Part shown: positions 18,059 through 28,408 of the stretch, piece by piece
How positions within the stretch are numbered: position 1 is the first letter of the stretch
How the letters are laid out: each line of letters begins with the position of its first letter
NCBI RefSeq assembly: GCF_003367475.1
Contig: NZ_QRHA01000017.1
Coordinates: 1-51,787 of the forward strand
DNA from: Alteromonas aestuariivivens
GTDB taxonomy: Bacteria > Pseudomonadota > Gammaproteobacteria > Enterobacterales > Alteromonadaceae
Reading direction: 5' to 3'
Length of the DNA stretch: 51,787 nt
The notes under the pieces: generated by a model
What the model saw: only the letters and a program-made list of their open reading frames with translations
Databases searched by the model: none
What the model was told of the DNA's origin: nothing
Translations under genes and position numbers: made by a program

Positions 18059-19144
18059 TTAACTTCTCACGTGGTCAGCAAGGTAGCGGGCAATACGGCT
18101 GGAGCACAGGCCGTCGGTGGTACCTACCATGGATTTGGTTAAATCTGCCCTTTCGGCCTGTTTGTCATGCGGGTTGGAAAGGCATTTAATGATTGCAGGC
18201 TTAACCTGTTTGGCCGAGGCGGCCCTGCGGGTAAGCGTGTGGAACAGTTCTATGTCCGGGTCGAGGCGTTGCTTCAGGCGAAACTTCAGTAAACCCGAAT
18301 AACTCCAGCGAGTGCGGTAAAAATCACACCAGACAACGGGTTTGTCCATGGCGGCAAATTCAAAAATGGCCGAAGACGCATCCGATAACATGATGTCGGA
18401 AATTTGCATAAAGGGCACCAGGTTATAATCCTCTATACCCGCCAGATACACATTGCCGTATTGCTGCCAGGCTGAAAAACGTTCCCGTTGCGCCGCATAC
18501 TTGCTTTTGGTCAGGCTGAAAAAGTGTGGCTTTACAATGAGGTTATAGTCCTGCAACTGTTCCGGCCAGTGAAGCGGAAAATGTTCAATGCTGGACGGGA
18601 AAAACGTCGGGGCGTAAAGAATGGTCTGCTTTTGTTCACTCAGCCCCAAAGAGGATAAAGGTAACAGGGGGGCGTCGCCACGAAATATAGGGTCAAGCTT
18701 GGCGTATCCGGTATCCACAAACGAACGGTCCGAAAATCGCTCTGACAAACGTTTCAGCCGCTCCTGACCTTCCACAAAGCGCACATCAAAGGGGAACTCA
18801 GAGACGTCGTAGTAGCAGGATTTAGGGCCGATACCGTGTTGCATCAGGGCAAGCCGGGCGGCAATACGGTGCTTGTCGCTGGCGTCAAAGGCAGGTACAT
18901 TGCCAAATATTACCCAGTCAGCGTTACAGCGTGCATAGAACTCCAATGCATGGGTCTTACCTTCAAGGTATACAAACGAGAACCCTTCCGCTGTCAGGGC
19001 TTGTTCCTTAACCGCATCGAGTTCGGCTTCAGGGTACAGCACAAACTGGCACTTGGCGCCCTGGCGTGATAGCGCTTCTGCCACAGGCAGGTATTGTGGA
19101 AGGTAATACAGATGCTGCGTGTCAAACAGGATCTTGGCTGACAT
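18059..19144 (-). CDS. CDP-glycerol glycerophosphotransferase family protein
   Basis: 361 residues. The C-terminal half has the family's donor-binding features: ILYAPTFFPSS, LIVKPHFF, ISDIMLSDASSAIFEFAAMD and KPVVWCDFYRTRW, seen in TagB/TagF-like glycerophosphotransferases. The N-terminal half is a GT-B-like domain (FDTQHLYYLPQYLPVAEALS). No transmembrane helix is visible, so it is cytosolic or peripheral. It is directly followed by the tagD-like gene that would make its CDP-glycerol donor. The acceptor is unknown; the neighbouring yjb-type exopolysaccharide operon is one candidate partner. Confidence 0.85.
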   Translation of the reverse strand: MSAKILFDTQHLYYLPQYLPVAEALSRQGAKCQFVLYPEAELDAVKEQALTAEGFSFVYLEGKTHALEFYARCNADWVIFGNVPAFDASDKHRIAARLALMQHGIGPKSCYYDVSEFPFDVRFVEGQERLKRLSERFSDRSFVDTGYAKLDPIFRGDAPLLPLSSLGLSEQKQTILYAPTFFPSSIEHFPLHWPEQLQDYNLIVKPHFFSLTKSKYAAQRERFSAWQQYGNVYLAGIEDYNLVPFMQISDIMLSDASSAIFEFAAMDKPVVWCDFYRTRWSYSGLLKFRLKQRLDPDIELFHTLTRRAASAKQVKPAIIKCLSNPHDKQAERADLTKSMVGTTDGLCSSRIARYLADHVRS

Positions 19145-19388
19145 GTACGGGTCTCCGAAGCTTCAGGTTACAGCGATGTCAGACACAGCAGGCAACGGCT
19201 GGCGTAACAAATAAGCACTGCGAAAAGGCAAAAAATCAATCCTTCTAGTGTACCAGCAAATGCTGAAGGGCTCGAGTCTGGTTGTCTGTAGGGGGTGATG
19301 TGGGGGCGTTTTGAAAGGGTGAAAAGGCCTTCTTATGGCGCACAAGGTCAAAAAATCACCCCAAACCGGGTTCTTTTTTACTTTGATA

Positions 19389-19417
19389 TTGAAACCTGGC
19401 CTGAATTGCTGTATAAA
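19389..19417 (+). promoter_or_regulatory. sigma-70 promoter of rpmB-rpmG
   Basis: TTGAAA (19389-19394), a 17-base spacer, and TATAAA (19412-19417) form a near-consensus promoter about 100 bases before the rpmB start. It lies in an otherwise gene-free stretch between 19145 and 19520 in which no other feature is apparent. Confidence 0.75.
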
Positions 19418-19520
19418 ATGCGCCCTCTTATTTAAAGTAAACGTCAACTGACCCAGTGACTGAATGAAGTGGGTGGGTTCGATTGGCGCGACAGTTATCG
19501 TTGTTCTGGAGACAAATACA

Positions 19521-19757
19521 ATGTCAAGAGTATGTCAAGTTACAGGTAAGCGTCCTGCGGTTGGTAATAACCGTTCGCACGCGAGAAACGCGACTCGTCG
19601 TCGCTTTTTGCCGAACCTTCAAACTCACCGCTTTTGGGTTGAGAGCGAAAACCGTTTTGTTAAGCTGCGTCTGTCTGCTAAAGGCATGCGTATCATCGAC
19701 AAGAAAGGCATCGATTCAGTTTTGACTGACATCCGTGCTCGTGGCGAAAAAATCTAA
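19521..19757 (+). CDS. rpmB: 50S ribosomal protein L28
   Basis: 78 residues starting [12 protein letters not shown] and containing [19 protein letters not shown], the invariant L28 core; ends [20 protein letters not shown]. The ATG at 19521 is the true start; an upstream in-frame ATG would add 19 non-conserved residues. It lacks the second CxxC pair of zinc-binding L28 variants, so it is the common zinc-independent form. First gene of the rpmB-rpmG operon. Confidence 0.98.
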   Translation: MSRVCQVTGKRPAVGNNRSHARNATRRRFLPNLQTHRFWVESENRFVKLRLSAKGMRIIDKKGIDSVLTDIRARGEKI

Positions 19758-19769
19758 GGAAGCCTGAAA

Positions 19770-19925
19770 ATGCGTGATAAAATCAAATTAGTTTCTTCTG
19801 CAGGTACGGGTTTCTTTTACACTACCGACAAGAACAAGCGTAACATGCCTGGCAAAATGGAGATCAAAAAGTTTGATCCCGTTGTGCGTAAGCACGTTAT
19901 GTTCAAAGAGGCCAAAATCAAGTAA
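19770..19925 (+). CDS. rpmG: 50S ribosomal protein L33
   Basis: 51-residue protein: [18 protein letters not shown], then [20 protein letters not shown] and [12 protein letters not shown], unmistakably L33. No cysteines, so the zinc-independent form. It starts 12 bases after rpmB with AAGGA just upstream and is followed by a strong terminator. Confidence 0.98.
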   Translation: MRDKIKLVSSAGTGFFYTTDKNKRNMPGKMEIKKFDPVVRKHVMFKEAKIK

Positions 19926-19950
19926 TTACACTTGCTTTTGTCTCCACGAA

Positions 19951-19976
19951 AACCCGGCCTTCGCCGGGTTTTTTGC
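19951..19976 (+). terminator. terminator of rpmB-rpmG
   Basis: Eight-base stem AACCCGGC/GCCGGGTT with a CTTC loop and a following run of T, 25 bases after the rpmG stop. Confidence 0.88.
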
Positions 19977-20039
19977 GTGTATGCAAAATGGGTCCGATGC
20001 CGGTGAACGTCGGCTGAAAGGGTAAAGGACATTGGCAGT

Positions 20040-20507
20040 ATGCTCAGGCTAACCAAACAAACCATGAACAACGTGGTGATATTTTCCATGTTGTTCATGA
20101 TGCTGCTATTTAATCTGGATTCGTTCCTGCCGGCTGGCAAAGCGGAGGGTGAACGCCCGTTGTTGCCGCAGGAAAGCTATGTTCTGAAGATTGAGCAGGG
20201 CAGCCAGCGCCTTGAGCGGGCTGGGCAACAATGGCGGCAGGTAGCGGAGCGAATCGACGCAGCGGTCTCACCGGAAAACCAGATAAATGCGTGGCAGAGC
20301 GCACGCCTGAAGCCGGTTGAGAGTGTAGATCAGCAGGTCGCGGCCAGTTCGCCTTACGTAGTGGTGGTTTGGCTGGCCGGGCAGTCTGAAGGGCTGGTGG
20401 TAGGGTTTTATCCGGGCCAGGCCGATACCTGGGTGAAAATTCACGGTCAGTGGTTTCTCCTCACCGGAGTAACAATGCACGAACTGTTGCCGTGGAATCC
20501 GGCATGA
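20040..20507 (+). CDS. small membrane-anchored protein of unknown function
   Basis: 155 residues, not recognised as a named family. An N-terminal hydrophobic segment (NNVVIFSMLFMMLLFNL, about residues 10-26) would anchor it, with the rest on the periplasmic side. The C-terminal half forms a compact, probably beta-rich domain (SPYVVVVWLAGQSEGLVVGF ... WVKIHGQWFLLTGVTMHELLPW). It lies 24 bases before mutM in the same orientation, so it may be co-transcribed, but nothing in it suggests DNA repair. Confidence 0.75.
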   Translation: MLRLTKQTMNNVVIFSMLFMMLLFNLDSFLPAGKAEGERPLLPQESYVLKIEQGSQRLERAGQQWRQVAERIDAAVSPENQINAWQSARLKPVESVDQQVAASSPYVVVVWLAGQSEGLVVGFYPGQADTWVKIHGQWFLLTGVTMHELLPWNPA

Positions 20508-20531
20508 AAAGTCATCACGGAGTGAGCAGTA

Positions 20532-21898
<1,367 letters not shown>

Positions 21899-21903
21899 CT
21901 AGG

Positions 21904-22157
21904 GCCTGTTGATCTTTGGAGTTCAATTTTGCAGCTAATTGTCATGCATTTATGCAAGGCAGAGACTGTGAAGTCATCTGCATGAATAGTCTCTAACGCA
22001 GCAGAAAAGCGCGACAAACGCTGCCCTTCGGGTTCACTTTGAGTGATTCCAGTGCTGTGTTGTTCGCCATTTACTTAGCTGATTAAGCTTCATGACTCTT
22101 GCCTTGCCCTGAAATCACTCAGAGAGAACGAATTTCGAACAGCAAAGATCAACAGGC
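21904..22157. repeat. MITE-like element with 21-bp terminal inverted repeats
   Basis: GCCTGTTGATCTTTG-NN-GTTC at 21904-21924 is repeated in inverted orientation at 22137-22157, 19 of 21 positions matching. The 254-base element has no reading frame of note and fills most of the 335-base gap between coaD and kdkA. The structure is that of a miniature inverted-repeat transposable element; no clear target-site duplication can be seen. The parent transposon is not recognised. Its right end lies eight bases from the kdkA stop codon. Confidence 0.7.
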
Positions 22158-22164
22158 TGAGTGT

Positions 22165-22884
22165 TCAAACGGTGGCCTGATATCCGTTCAGAAGGGTCTG
22201 CCAGTCTTTCTCCTGCCAGTAAAACTGTGGGTTCCTCTGTTGCTCCTTGTGCAGCGAGCGGTTCAGACGGTCCAGGGTTTGCTGTTTCCAGCGCACTCCG
22301 GCTCTGACGTAACAACGGTCAAAATCAATGATCCAAACCTGTTGATGCGCGTCCAGCATGATATTGCGTATATTCAGGTCGTGATGATACACCTGCGCTT
22401 TATGCAGGCGGGCCACCGTAACGCCGACCTGATACCACTGTTGTTCAGTCAGTGCCTTTTGGCACAGTATATGATGCAGATCTGCGCTGTTCGGAATCAG
22501 GGCCGTGATGAGGTCTGCGCGGTAAATCAGCCCGCTTCTGAAAATGTGAGCGGCGATGGGCCTGGGCACCGGTAAACCAAGGGAATTCATGTGCTGAAGC
22601 AACTGAAATTCCTGAAATGCCCGGGTACGCCTTGTGCCCAGAAACAGATATTGATCACTGAGTAGCTTGCCAATCAATCCGCCGCGGCAGAAGTGACGTA
22701 ATACCCAAACAGAATTAGAGTGCCGGATAAACAGTGTTGTCCCACGGCCTTTGGCCTGACCTGTGATCGCCTTACGGCGTTTCCAGAACTCTGCTGAAAA
22801 CAGCTCAGGTTGAGGATTTTCAACCAGTTGATCGTCAAAAACGATGAAGTGGCCTTTAGCCGGATTCCGGAGTTTGGTCGCCAT
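22165..22884 (-). CDS. kdkA: 3-deoxy-D-manno-octulosonic acid kinase (KdkA-like)
   Basis: 239 residues with a small protein-kinase-like fold as in KdkA/WaaP. Features: RGTTLFIRHSNSVWVLRHFCRGG near residues 46-70 containing the family's nucleotide-binding strand, then the catalytic loop HHDLNIRNIM (about 165-174) and the metal-binding IIDFDRC (about 184-190). KdkA phosphorylates Kdo in the LPS inner core at the inner membrane. The divergent neighbour is a family 9 glycosyltransferase, consistent with an LPS core locus. A MITE-like repeat abuts its 3' end. Confidence 0.9.
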   Translation of the reverse strand: MATKLRNPAKGHFIVFDDQLVENPQPELFSAEFWKRRKAITGQAKGRGTTLFIRHSNSVWVLRHFCRGGLIGKLLSDQYLFLGTRRTRAFQEFQLLQHMNSLGLPVPRPIAAHIFRSGLIYRADLITALIPNSADLHHILCQKALTEQQWYQVGVTVARLHKAQVYHHDLNIRNIMLDAHQQVWIIDFDRCYVRAGVRWKQQTLDRLNRSLHKEQQRNPQFYWQEKDWQTLLNGYQATV

Positions 22885-22946
22885 GCAAACCGCTACTTGT
22901 GGTAAATTCTACATTGTAATGAAATAAAGAAGGTTTTTAAGCGTCT

Positions 22947-23996
22947 GTGAGTAATCCTTTGAAAAAAATATGTCTGATGCGGCTGTCGGCAATTGGTGAC
23001 GTTTGCCATGCGGCGGCTATGGTAAATCGTATTCAGCAACATTGGCCGGATACGGAACTGACCTGGGTTATCGGCAAAATTGAGTATCAGCTGGTGAAAC
23101 TGATGCCGGGTATTCGTTTTGTTATTTTCGATAAGTCGCGGGGTAAGCTGGCCGTTGACGATTTGCGCAGGGAACTTGCGGGTGAGGAATTTGATGCTTT
23201 ACTGATGATGCAGGTTGCCCTGCGGGCTAACTGGGCTTCGCGGGCCATTAAAGCCCGTCGCCGAATTGGTTTTGACTGGGCTCGAAGTAAGGAGTTGCAC
23301 TGGCTGTTCGCCAATGAGCGTGTGGCACCGCGAGCGCATGCGCATGTGCTCGAAGGGTTTATGGATTTCGCCGATGCACTTGGGGTGCCTTCTGTCGCAG
23401 AGCCTCGCTGGTCGATTCCGCTGGAGCCTGAAGCGGAGTCCTGGGCAGAGGCTAAGGCAAAACAGTTGGGTGAGTTTGTTGTTATCAGCCCTGCTGCCAG
23501 TAAGCAAGAGCGGAATTGGTTGCCGGAACGATACGCAAGTATAGCTAACCATCTGGCAGATAAAGGGAAAAAGGTTGTACTCTGCGGCGGCCCGGGGCCA
23601 CTGGACCGAGAGACAGCGAAAGCTATTCTGTCTCATAATCCAGCCATAGCCGAAAATTTTGTGGGCAAAACTACGCTGCATCAATTATTGGGGCTGATTG
23701 CTAAAGCCGATTTGGTGATTGCACCGGATACCGGGCCCGCTCACATGGCTACAACAGTAGGCACACCGGTTATCGGTTTGTATGCCCACTCCAACCCACG
23801 TCGCACAGGTCCTTACCGGGATTTGAAACGGGTGGTTTCGGTGTACGATGAGTGCATCGAAGCACAATTCGGCAAGCCATGGCAGTCGTTACCCTGGGGA
23901 GTGCGAGCCAAAGGCAAGACGTTGATGGAGCAAATTTCAACCGAGCAAGTAATGCAACAGGTGGATGAACTGCTTACTGGTAATGACAACCGCTAA
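22947..23996 (+). CDS. glycosyltransferase family 9 (heptosyltransferase-like)
   Basis: 349 residues, GTG start. Opens KKICLMRLSAIGDVCHAAAM, the family 9 N terminus, and carries the ADP-heptose binding region VISPAASKQERNWLPERY and DTGPAHMATTVGTPVIGLY near residues 266-284. Heptosyltransferases add L,D-heptose to the LPS inner core at the cytosolic side of the inner membrane. Adjacent divergent kdkA supports an LPS core role; whether it is heptosyltransferase I, II or another member cannot be decided by eye. Confidence 0.9.
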   Translation: MSNPLKKICLMRLSAIGDVCHAAAMVNRIQQHWPDTELTWVIGKIEYQLVKLMPGIRFVIFDKSRGKLAVDDLRRELAGEEFDALLMMQVALRANWASRAIKARRRIGFDWARSKELHWLFANERVAPRAHAHVLEGFMDFADALGVPSVAEPRWSIPLEPEAESWAEAKAKQLGEFVVISPAASKQERNWLPERYASIANHLADKGKKVVLCGGPGPLDRETAKAILSHNPAIAENFVGKTTLHQLLGLIAKADLVIAPDTGPAHMATTVGTPVIGLYAHSNPRRTGPYRDLKRVVSVYDECIEAQFGKPWQSLPWGVRAKGKTLMEQISTEQVMQQVDELLTGNDNR

Positions 23997-24089
23997 ACAC
24001 TCGTTAAACCAAGCAATATTTCGTTCTGTTTTCTACACTAAGCATTTAGATGGGATAGATCCTTTCGTGCCAACCAGGGAGAGTACTCT

Positions 24090-24566
24090 TTGACCACGGC
24101 AGCCGCCTGCAGGGCACAGCAGTACCCGGTCCTCAAAGTAACAAGACATTGTCTGTTTGCTTTGGCATGCCTGTTTTTTGTCAATGCCAGTCATGCAGAT
24201 GGTGAGCCTTTGGCAATCATTGCGAATCATTCTGTAACTACATTGCAGTTGTCGCGCAGTGAAGTCAGGCAGATTTTTACCGCCAACAAACAGTACTGGC
24301 CTGATGGCAGCAAAATCACGGTGTTTGTGATGGATCCCCGAACCTCAATTCATAAAAACTTTTGTCAACAAAAGTTGCAGATGTTTCCCTACCAACTCGA
24401 ACGATTGTGGAATCAGGTGACGTTCTCCGGCCAGGGCAGTCCTCCGGTCAAGGTGTCAACGCACGCCGAACTGATCCAGGCAGTAAAATCGACTCCGGGG
24501 GCGATAGGATACGCAATAGCGGGAGAGTCTGGCGACGTGCAAACCATTAGGGTGAACAATTCATGA
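24090..24566 (+). CDS. PstS-like periplasmic substrate-binding protein
   Basis: 158 residues with a signal peptide (CLFALACLFFVNASHA). TTG start with AGGGAG upstream. The mature part, LSRSEVRQIFTANKQYWPDG ... PGAIGYAIAG, matches the short PstS-like/phosphate-binding domain family in which only about one lobe is present. No transporter genes accompany it; instead a porin-like gene overlaps its stop by four bases and a GGDEF-EAL gene follows, so it may act as a periplasmic sensor component rather than for uptake. The ligand is unknown. Confidence 0.82.
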   Translation: MTTAAACRAQQYPVLKVTRHCLFALACLFFVNASHADGEPLAIIANHSVTTLQLSRSEVRQIFTANKQYWPDGSKITVFVMDPRTSIHKNFCQQKLQMFPYQLERLWNQVTFSGQGSPPVKVSTHAELIQAVKSTPGAIGYAIAGESGDVQTIRVNNS

Positions 24567-25738
24567 AGTGGTTAATGGTAACCAGCCTGGCAACCATGAT
24601 TGGTTTTGGCAATAACGTACACGCGGAGTCGGTGAGCTGGCATGGGTATCTCTCCCAAGGGCTGACCCAGTCCATCGACAGTGACTTCATAACCGATGCC
24701 AACTCGGTTACTGCGGAATTGACCGAGCTGGGGCTGGTTGGCCGCTACCAGTTCAACTCCGATTTGGCGCTGGTCGGGCAGGTCGTCTATCTGGATGGCG
24801 GCAATCGCTATGATCAGGGGGGGCGTCTGGATTACCTGTTTCTGGACTGGCGGCTACCGGAATACAATCAGTGGCAGGCTCACTTGCATGTTGGCCGTTA
24901 TAAAAACCGGCACTGGCTCTATTCCGCCACCCGCGATGTACCGCAAACCCGGGCAACCGCTGTGTTGCCCCAATCTGTTTATTACGACGCCTTTCGCGAC
25001 ATCGCGCTTGGCAGCGATGGTGCACTGATTCAGGTAACCCGCAATACCAACCATGGAAACTGGGAATTCAATTGGAGCTACGGACGTTCCCCCATTGATA
25101 CCGAAACCACACGTCTTTTGATTGGTCCTTTGGCCAAGGGCGAAGTGGAACAGGATTTTGTGCATCAGTTAAGCGGTTATTGGCAAACGCCTTCGCTTAA
25201 CTGGCGTGTCGGTGTCAGCTTTCTGGATTCAGACTTTGTTTACCGTGCGTCAGAGGACGATATCCTGCTGGATGGCAGCACCAGCATTCAGAGAGTCATG
25301 TTTTCCGCTATGTATTTTGGTTCCTCTGTGGAGCTGAGTAGTGAGCTGGTCAAGGAATATCAGCACGACCGTGGTGCCTATCACCCCGAGTACCAGTTCA
25401 GGCGAATTGGAGAGGGCGGCTATATTCAGGGGCGCTACCTGTTCAATTCGGAATTCAGCGCTTTGGCAAGCTTCGATACCTACGTGTTCAACAAGGACGA
25501 TCCGGATGGTGAATTGCTGGAAGCGGGGTCCGGTGGCCTGATTCCGGCCTATTTTGGCTACATGGATACCACTACCCTGGGGTTGCGCTGGGACATTGCG
25601 CCAAACTGGCGATTGCAGGCTGAACATCATTGGGTAAATGGTGCCAACCGTACCAAAGGGATACTCAACCCTGAGGCACAGGTGACGACGCGGGAAAACT
25701 GGAGGATGTGGGCCCTGCAACTGATGTTCTGGTTCTAG
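24563..25738 (+). CDS. porin-like outer-membrane protein
   Basis: 391 residues with signal peptide (KWLMVTSLATMIGFGNNVHA). The mature protein starts SVSWHGYLSQGL and alternates aromatic and polar residues through to a terminal WALQLMFWF, ending in Phe as outer-membrane barrels do. I do not recognise a specific porin class. ATGA overlap with the PstS-like gene; four bases before the GGDEF-EAL gene. The three genes look like one transcription unit linking an outer-membrane barrel, a periplasmic binding protein and c-di-GMP turnover. Confidence 0.82.
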   Translation: MKWLMVTSLATMIGFGNNVHAESVSWHGYLSQGLTQSIDSDFITDANSVTAELTELGLVGRYQFNSDLALVGQVVYLDGGNRYDQGGRLDYLFLDWRLPEYNQWQAHLHVGRYKNRHWLYSATRDVPQTRATAVLPQSVYYDAFRDIALGSDGALIQVTRNTNHGNWEFNWSYGRSPIDTETTRLLIGPLAKGEVEQDFVHQLSGYWQTPSLNWRVGVSFLDSDFVYRASEDDILLDGSTSIQRVMFSAMYFGSSVELSSELVKEYQHDRGAYHPEYQFRRIGEGGYIQGRYLFNSEFSALASFDTYVFNKDDPDGELLEAGSGGLIPAYFGYMDTTTLGLRWDIAPNWRLQAEHHWVNGANRTKGILNPEAQVTTRENWRMWALQLMFWF

Positions 25739-25741
25739 CCC

Positions 25742-28210
25742 ATGCAGGTAAAAATGTCTTTCACCACCAAGGTGATGCTGATCCTGCTGGTAATGATGCT
25801 GTCGGTGACTATCGCCATTGCATCGTTACTGATTTCCCAGTCGACCGAAAACCTTGAGCGGCAACATTTAAATTCGCAAATCCAGAACCAACGCCGTTAC
25901 GAGTTACTTGATGAACTGCTTATCTACCCACTGGTACTGTGGGTGGAAAGTTTTTCGCAGTTCGTTGATACCAATGATATGGAAGGGGCTACAGACAGGC
26001 TGCATGATGCCTGGGAATATCTGAATATCAACCTGCAGGTTGATGATTTGTGGCTGTTCAGCCCTTCCGGGCAGGTGCTTTATGGTGAACGAAGTGAATT
26101 GCCGGCATTTGCACTTCGGCAGGTGAAACGTTCGCAGGAGGAACTGCGCCCGTTGTCCAGGGTGTATTGTGAACTGGTGTGCCGCCGGTATGTATCGGTA
26201 CCTGTCATGGGGGCAGATCAACAAACATCCGTTATGGTGCTTTCCAGCAACATGCAGGAAGTACTGGCCCAGAGCAAGCAGCTCACAGGAGCAGTTAATC
26301 TTGCCATTGTCCGGCGCATTCCCGATATGCGCAGTGGCACCCCAACACTGCAGGTAATCAGCCGCTTACGTCCGGAATACCAGGTATTTTTCACTACTTT
26401 GCTCAATCACCTGCCGAAGCTTGATAGCCTGGATACCCTCATTCAGAAGGGCGTCACGCTGGAATTGAACGAACGCCAGTTGTTGGTGAGCCTGCTGCCG
26501 CTGGAAGATGCCTACAGTAACGGTCAGTTTATTCTCTATGCCCAGGACATTACTGAGTCTGTGGCCGCAAACCGGGCCTACCGGCGGCAGGTTGTCGGCA
26601 GCGCAATCGGACTGTTCGCACTGTTCTCGGTACTCATGTACCTGTTTTTGAATCAGTACCGCCGCAAGCTATTGGCGCTAAGTGAGCACTTACCATTGCT
26701 TGCAATGCACCGATATCAGGATTTCCTGATTCAAAACCAACAAATTCAAAAGTGGCAGCGCAGCTGGTTTACTGACGAACTGGATGTGCTGGACGAGGCT
26801 GCCAACAGTGTGGCCAAACAGCTCGAAGAATTTGACAGCCAGATTGCCCTCAATACGGCTCAGCTTGAGAAAATGGCGATGTTTGATTCGCTAACCGGGC
26901 TGCCCAATCGCAATATGCTGACGTTTCAGATTGAAAAGCAGGTGGCAGGTTCATCCCGAACGCCGAGCATGGTTGCGCTCATGTTCCTTGATCTGGACGA
27001 CTTCAAAAAAGTTAACGACAGCTACGGTCATGACGTGGGTGATAAGTTGCTTAAGGCTGCGGCGAAACGCATCGCCGGCCCCATTCGTGAAACCGACATT
27101 GCCGCCCGCTTTGGCGGCGACGAATTTGTGGTGCTGTTGTCGGATGTCAGTGAACGGGAGCAGGTGGAAGTGGTGGCCAGAAAGCTGCTGCAGGAATTTG
27201 CTTCCCCCATTCAGATTGGCGATATGCAGTTTTACATATCGGTAAGTATTGGCATTGCGCTCACCCAGCACGCGGAAGCGTCAGCGGTGGAGCTGTTGCG
27301 GCACGCCGATATTGCCATGTATGAAGCAAAGGCTCAGCAGGGCGCAGCATTCCGAATTTTTGATGCCACCATGAATCTTAAAGTAATGCGTAAAGTTGAA
27401 CTGGAAAGTGAAGCCCGCGTTGCCTTACGCGAAAACCAGTTCAGCCTGGCGCTGCAGCCACAACTTGAACTCAGAACCCGCCGGCTGATGGGGTTCGAAG
27501 CGCTTATACGCTGGCATCATCCTGTCAAAGGCCATATTTCTCCGGGAGAGTTCATTCCCCTGCTGGAAAACACGTCATTCATGCTGGAACTGGATTATTG
27601 GGTGATCACCCACGCCACCCGTTTGCTGCGCGAGCTTTCCGCAAATGGCCATCCGTATTTGAAAATGGCGATCAACCTGTCATCGGCTCAATTCATGGAC
27701 CCGTCGTTGCCGGAGTTTCTGGCCAAGCAAATTGAATTAAACGGTATTCAGCCGAGTCAAATAGAGCTGGAATTGACCGAGAATGTGCTGGTGGCAGACA
27801 TGAAACGCGCCAAAGCCATTATGAAAACCATCCGGGAGATGGGCTGTTTGCTGGCGATAGACGATTTCGGTACCGGCTATTCCTCGCTCAGTTATCTGAA
27901 AGCGTTGCCCGCCGATTTTATCAAAATTGATCAGTCGTTTGTCGCTGGCATGCTTGAAAATCCAGATGACCGCAGCATTGTCTATTCCACCCTGACCATG
28001 ATTCGTAACATGGGCCTGATGGCGATTGCGGAGGGCATTGAAAACGCCGCGCAATACGAATTGTTGTGCCATTTTGATTGCCATCAGGGGCAGGGGTACC
28101 TGATCAGCATGCCGGTTCCGGAGGCAGATATATGGGACTGTCTGAACGAATGTGTGAAAGATCAGGTCTGGTGTAAACCACTGCCAATATTCAAACCGGA
28201 AGAAAGCTAG
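25742..28210 (+). CDS. membrane sensor protein with GGDEF and EAL domains
   Basis: 822 residues. Two membrane helices (about residues 10-32 and 283-304) enclose a periplasmic sensor domain of about 250 residues; a HAMP-like linker follows. The GGDEF domain has an intact RFGGDEFVVLL (near 456) and, five residues before it, RETD, the RxxD inhibitory site. The EAL domain has an intact GFEALIRWHHP (near 585) and DDFGTGYSSLSYLKALPADF. Both synthesis and breakdown of c-di-GMP are therefore possible by sequence. Third gene of a unit with a PstS-like protein and a porin, whose products may feed its periplasmic domain. Confidence 0.93.
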   Translation: MQVKMSFTTKVMLILLVMMLSVTIAIASLLISQSTENLERQHLNSQIQNQRRYELLDELLIYPLVLWVESFSQFVDTNDMEGATDRLHDAWEYLNINLQVDDLWLFSPSGQVLYGERSELPAFALRQVKRSQEELRPLSRVYCELVCRRYVSVPVMGADQQTSVMVLSSNMQEVLAQSKQLTGAVNLAIVRRIPDMRSGTPTLQVISRLRPEYQVFFTTLLNHLPKLDSLDTLIQKGVTLELNERQLLVSLLPLEDAYSNGQFILYAQDITESVAANRAYRRQVVGSAIGLFALFSVLMYLFLNQYRRKLLALSEHLPLLAMHRYQDFLIQNQQIQKWQRSWFTDELDVLDEAANSVAKQLEEFDSQIALNTAQLEKMAMFDSLTGLPNRNMLTFQIEKQVAGSSRTPSMVALMFLDLDDFKKVNDSYGHDVGDKLLKAAAKRIAGPIRETDIAARFGGDEFVVLLSDVSEREQVEVVARKLLQEFASPIQIGDMQFYISVSIGIALTQHAEASAVELLRHADIAMYEAKAQQGAAFRIFDATMNLKVMRKVELESEARVALRENQFSLALQPQLELRTRRLMGFEALIRWHHPVKGHISPGEFIPLLENTSFMLELDYWVITHATRLLRELSANGHPYLKMAINLSSAQFMDPSLPEFLAKQIELNGIQPSQIELELTENVLVADMKRAKAIMKTIREMGCLLAIDDFGTGYSSLSYLKALPADFIKIDQSFVAGMLENPDDRSIVYSTLTMIRNMGLMAIAEGIENAAQYELLCHFDCHQGQGYLISMPVPEADIWDCLNECVKDQVWCKPLPIFKPEES

Positions 28211-28408
28211 AGAGGGTGCGAAATCTGCTTTGCACCTGCGCACTTCAGGCCTCACTGAGTGACGATAGAATTATTCGTACCCTCCCTGGACTGTTGTTAA
28301 TAATTTACAGCCCGGGTGGGTGCAGGCCACTGAATTGGCAGTTGAACGGTGTACCCGGTGACGGGGTTTCTTTAAAATACGCGCCTTTTTAGGCGAACGG
28401 AGAACACC

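Noticed and set aside
19163..19447. 94-codon minus-strand frame upstream of rpmB
   Set aside because: It covers the clear sigma-70 promoter of rpmB-rpmG, lacks a ribosome binding site and resembles no family.
28211..28408. Promoter TTGAAC...TAAAAT before kbl
   Set aside because: The two hexamers are 25 bases apart, too far for a sigma-70 promoter; no better pair was found by eye.
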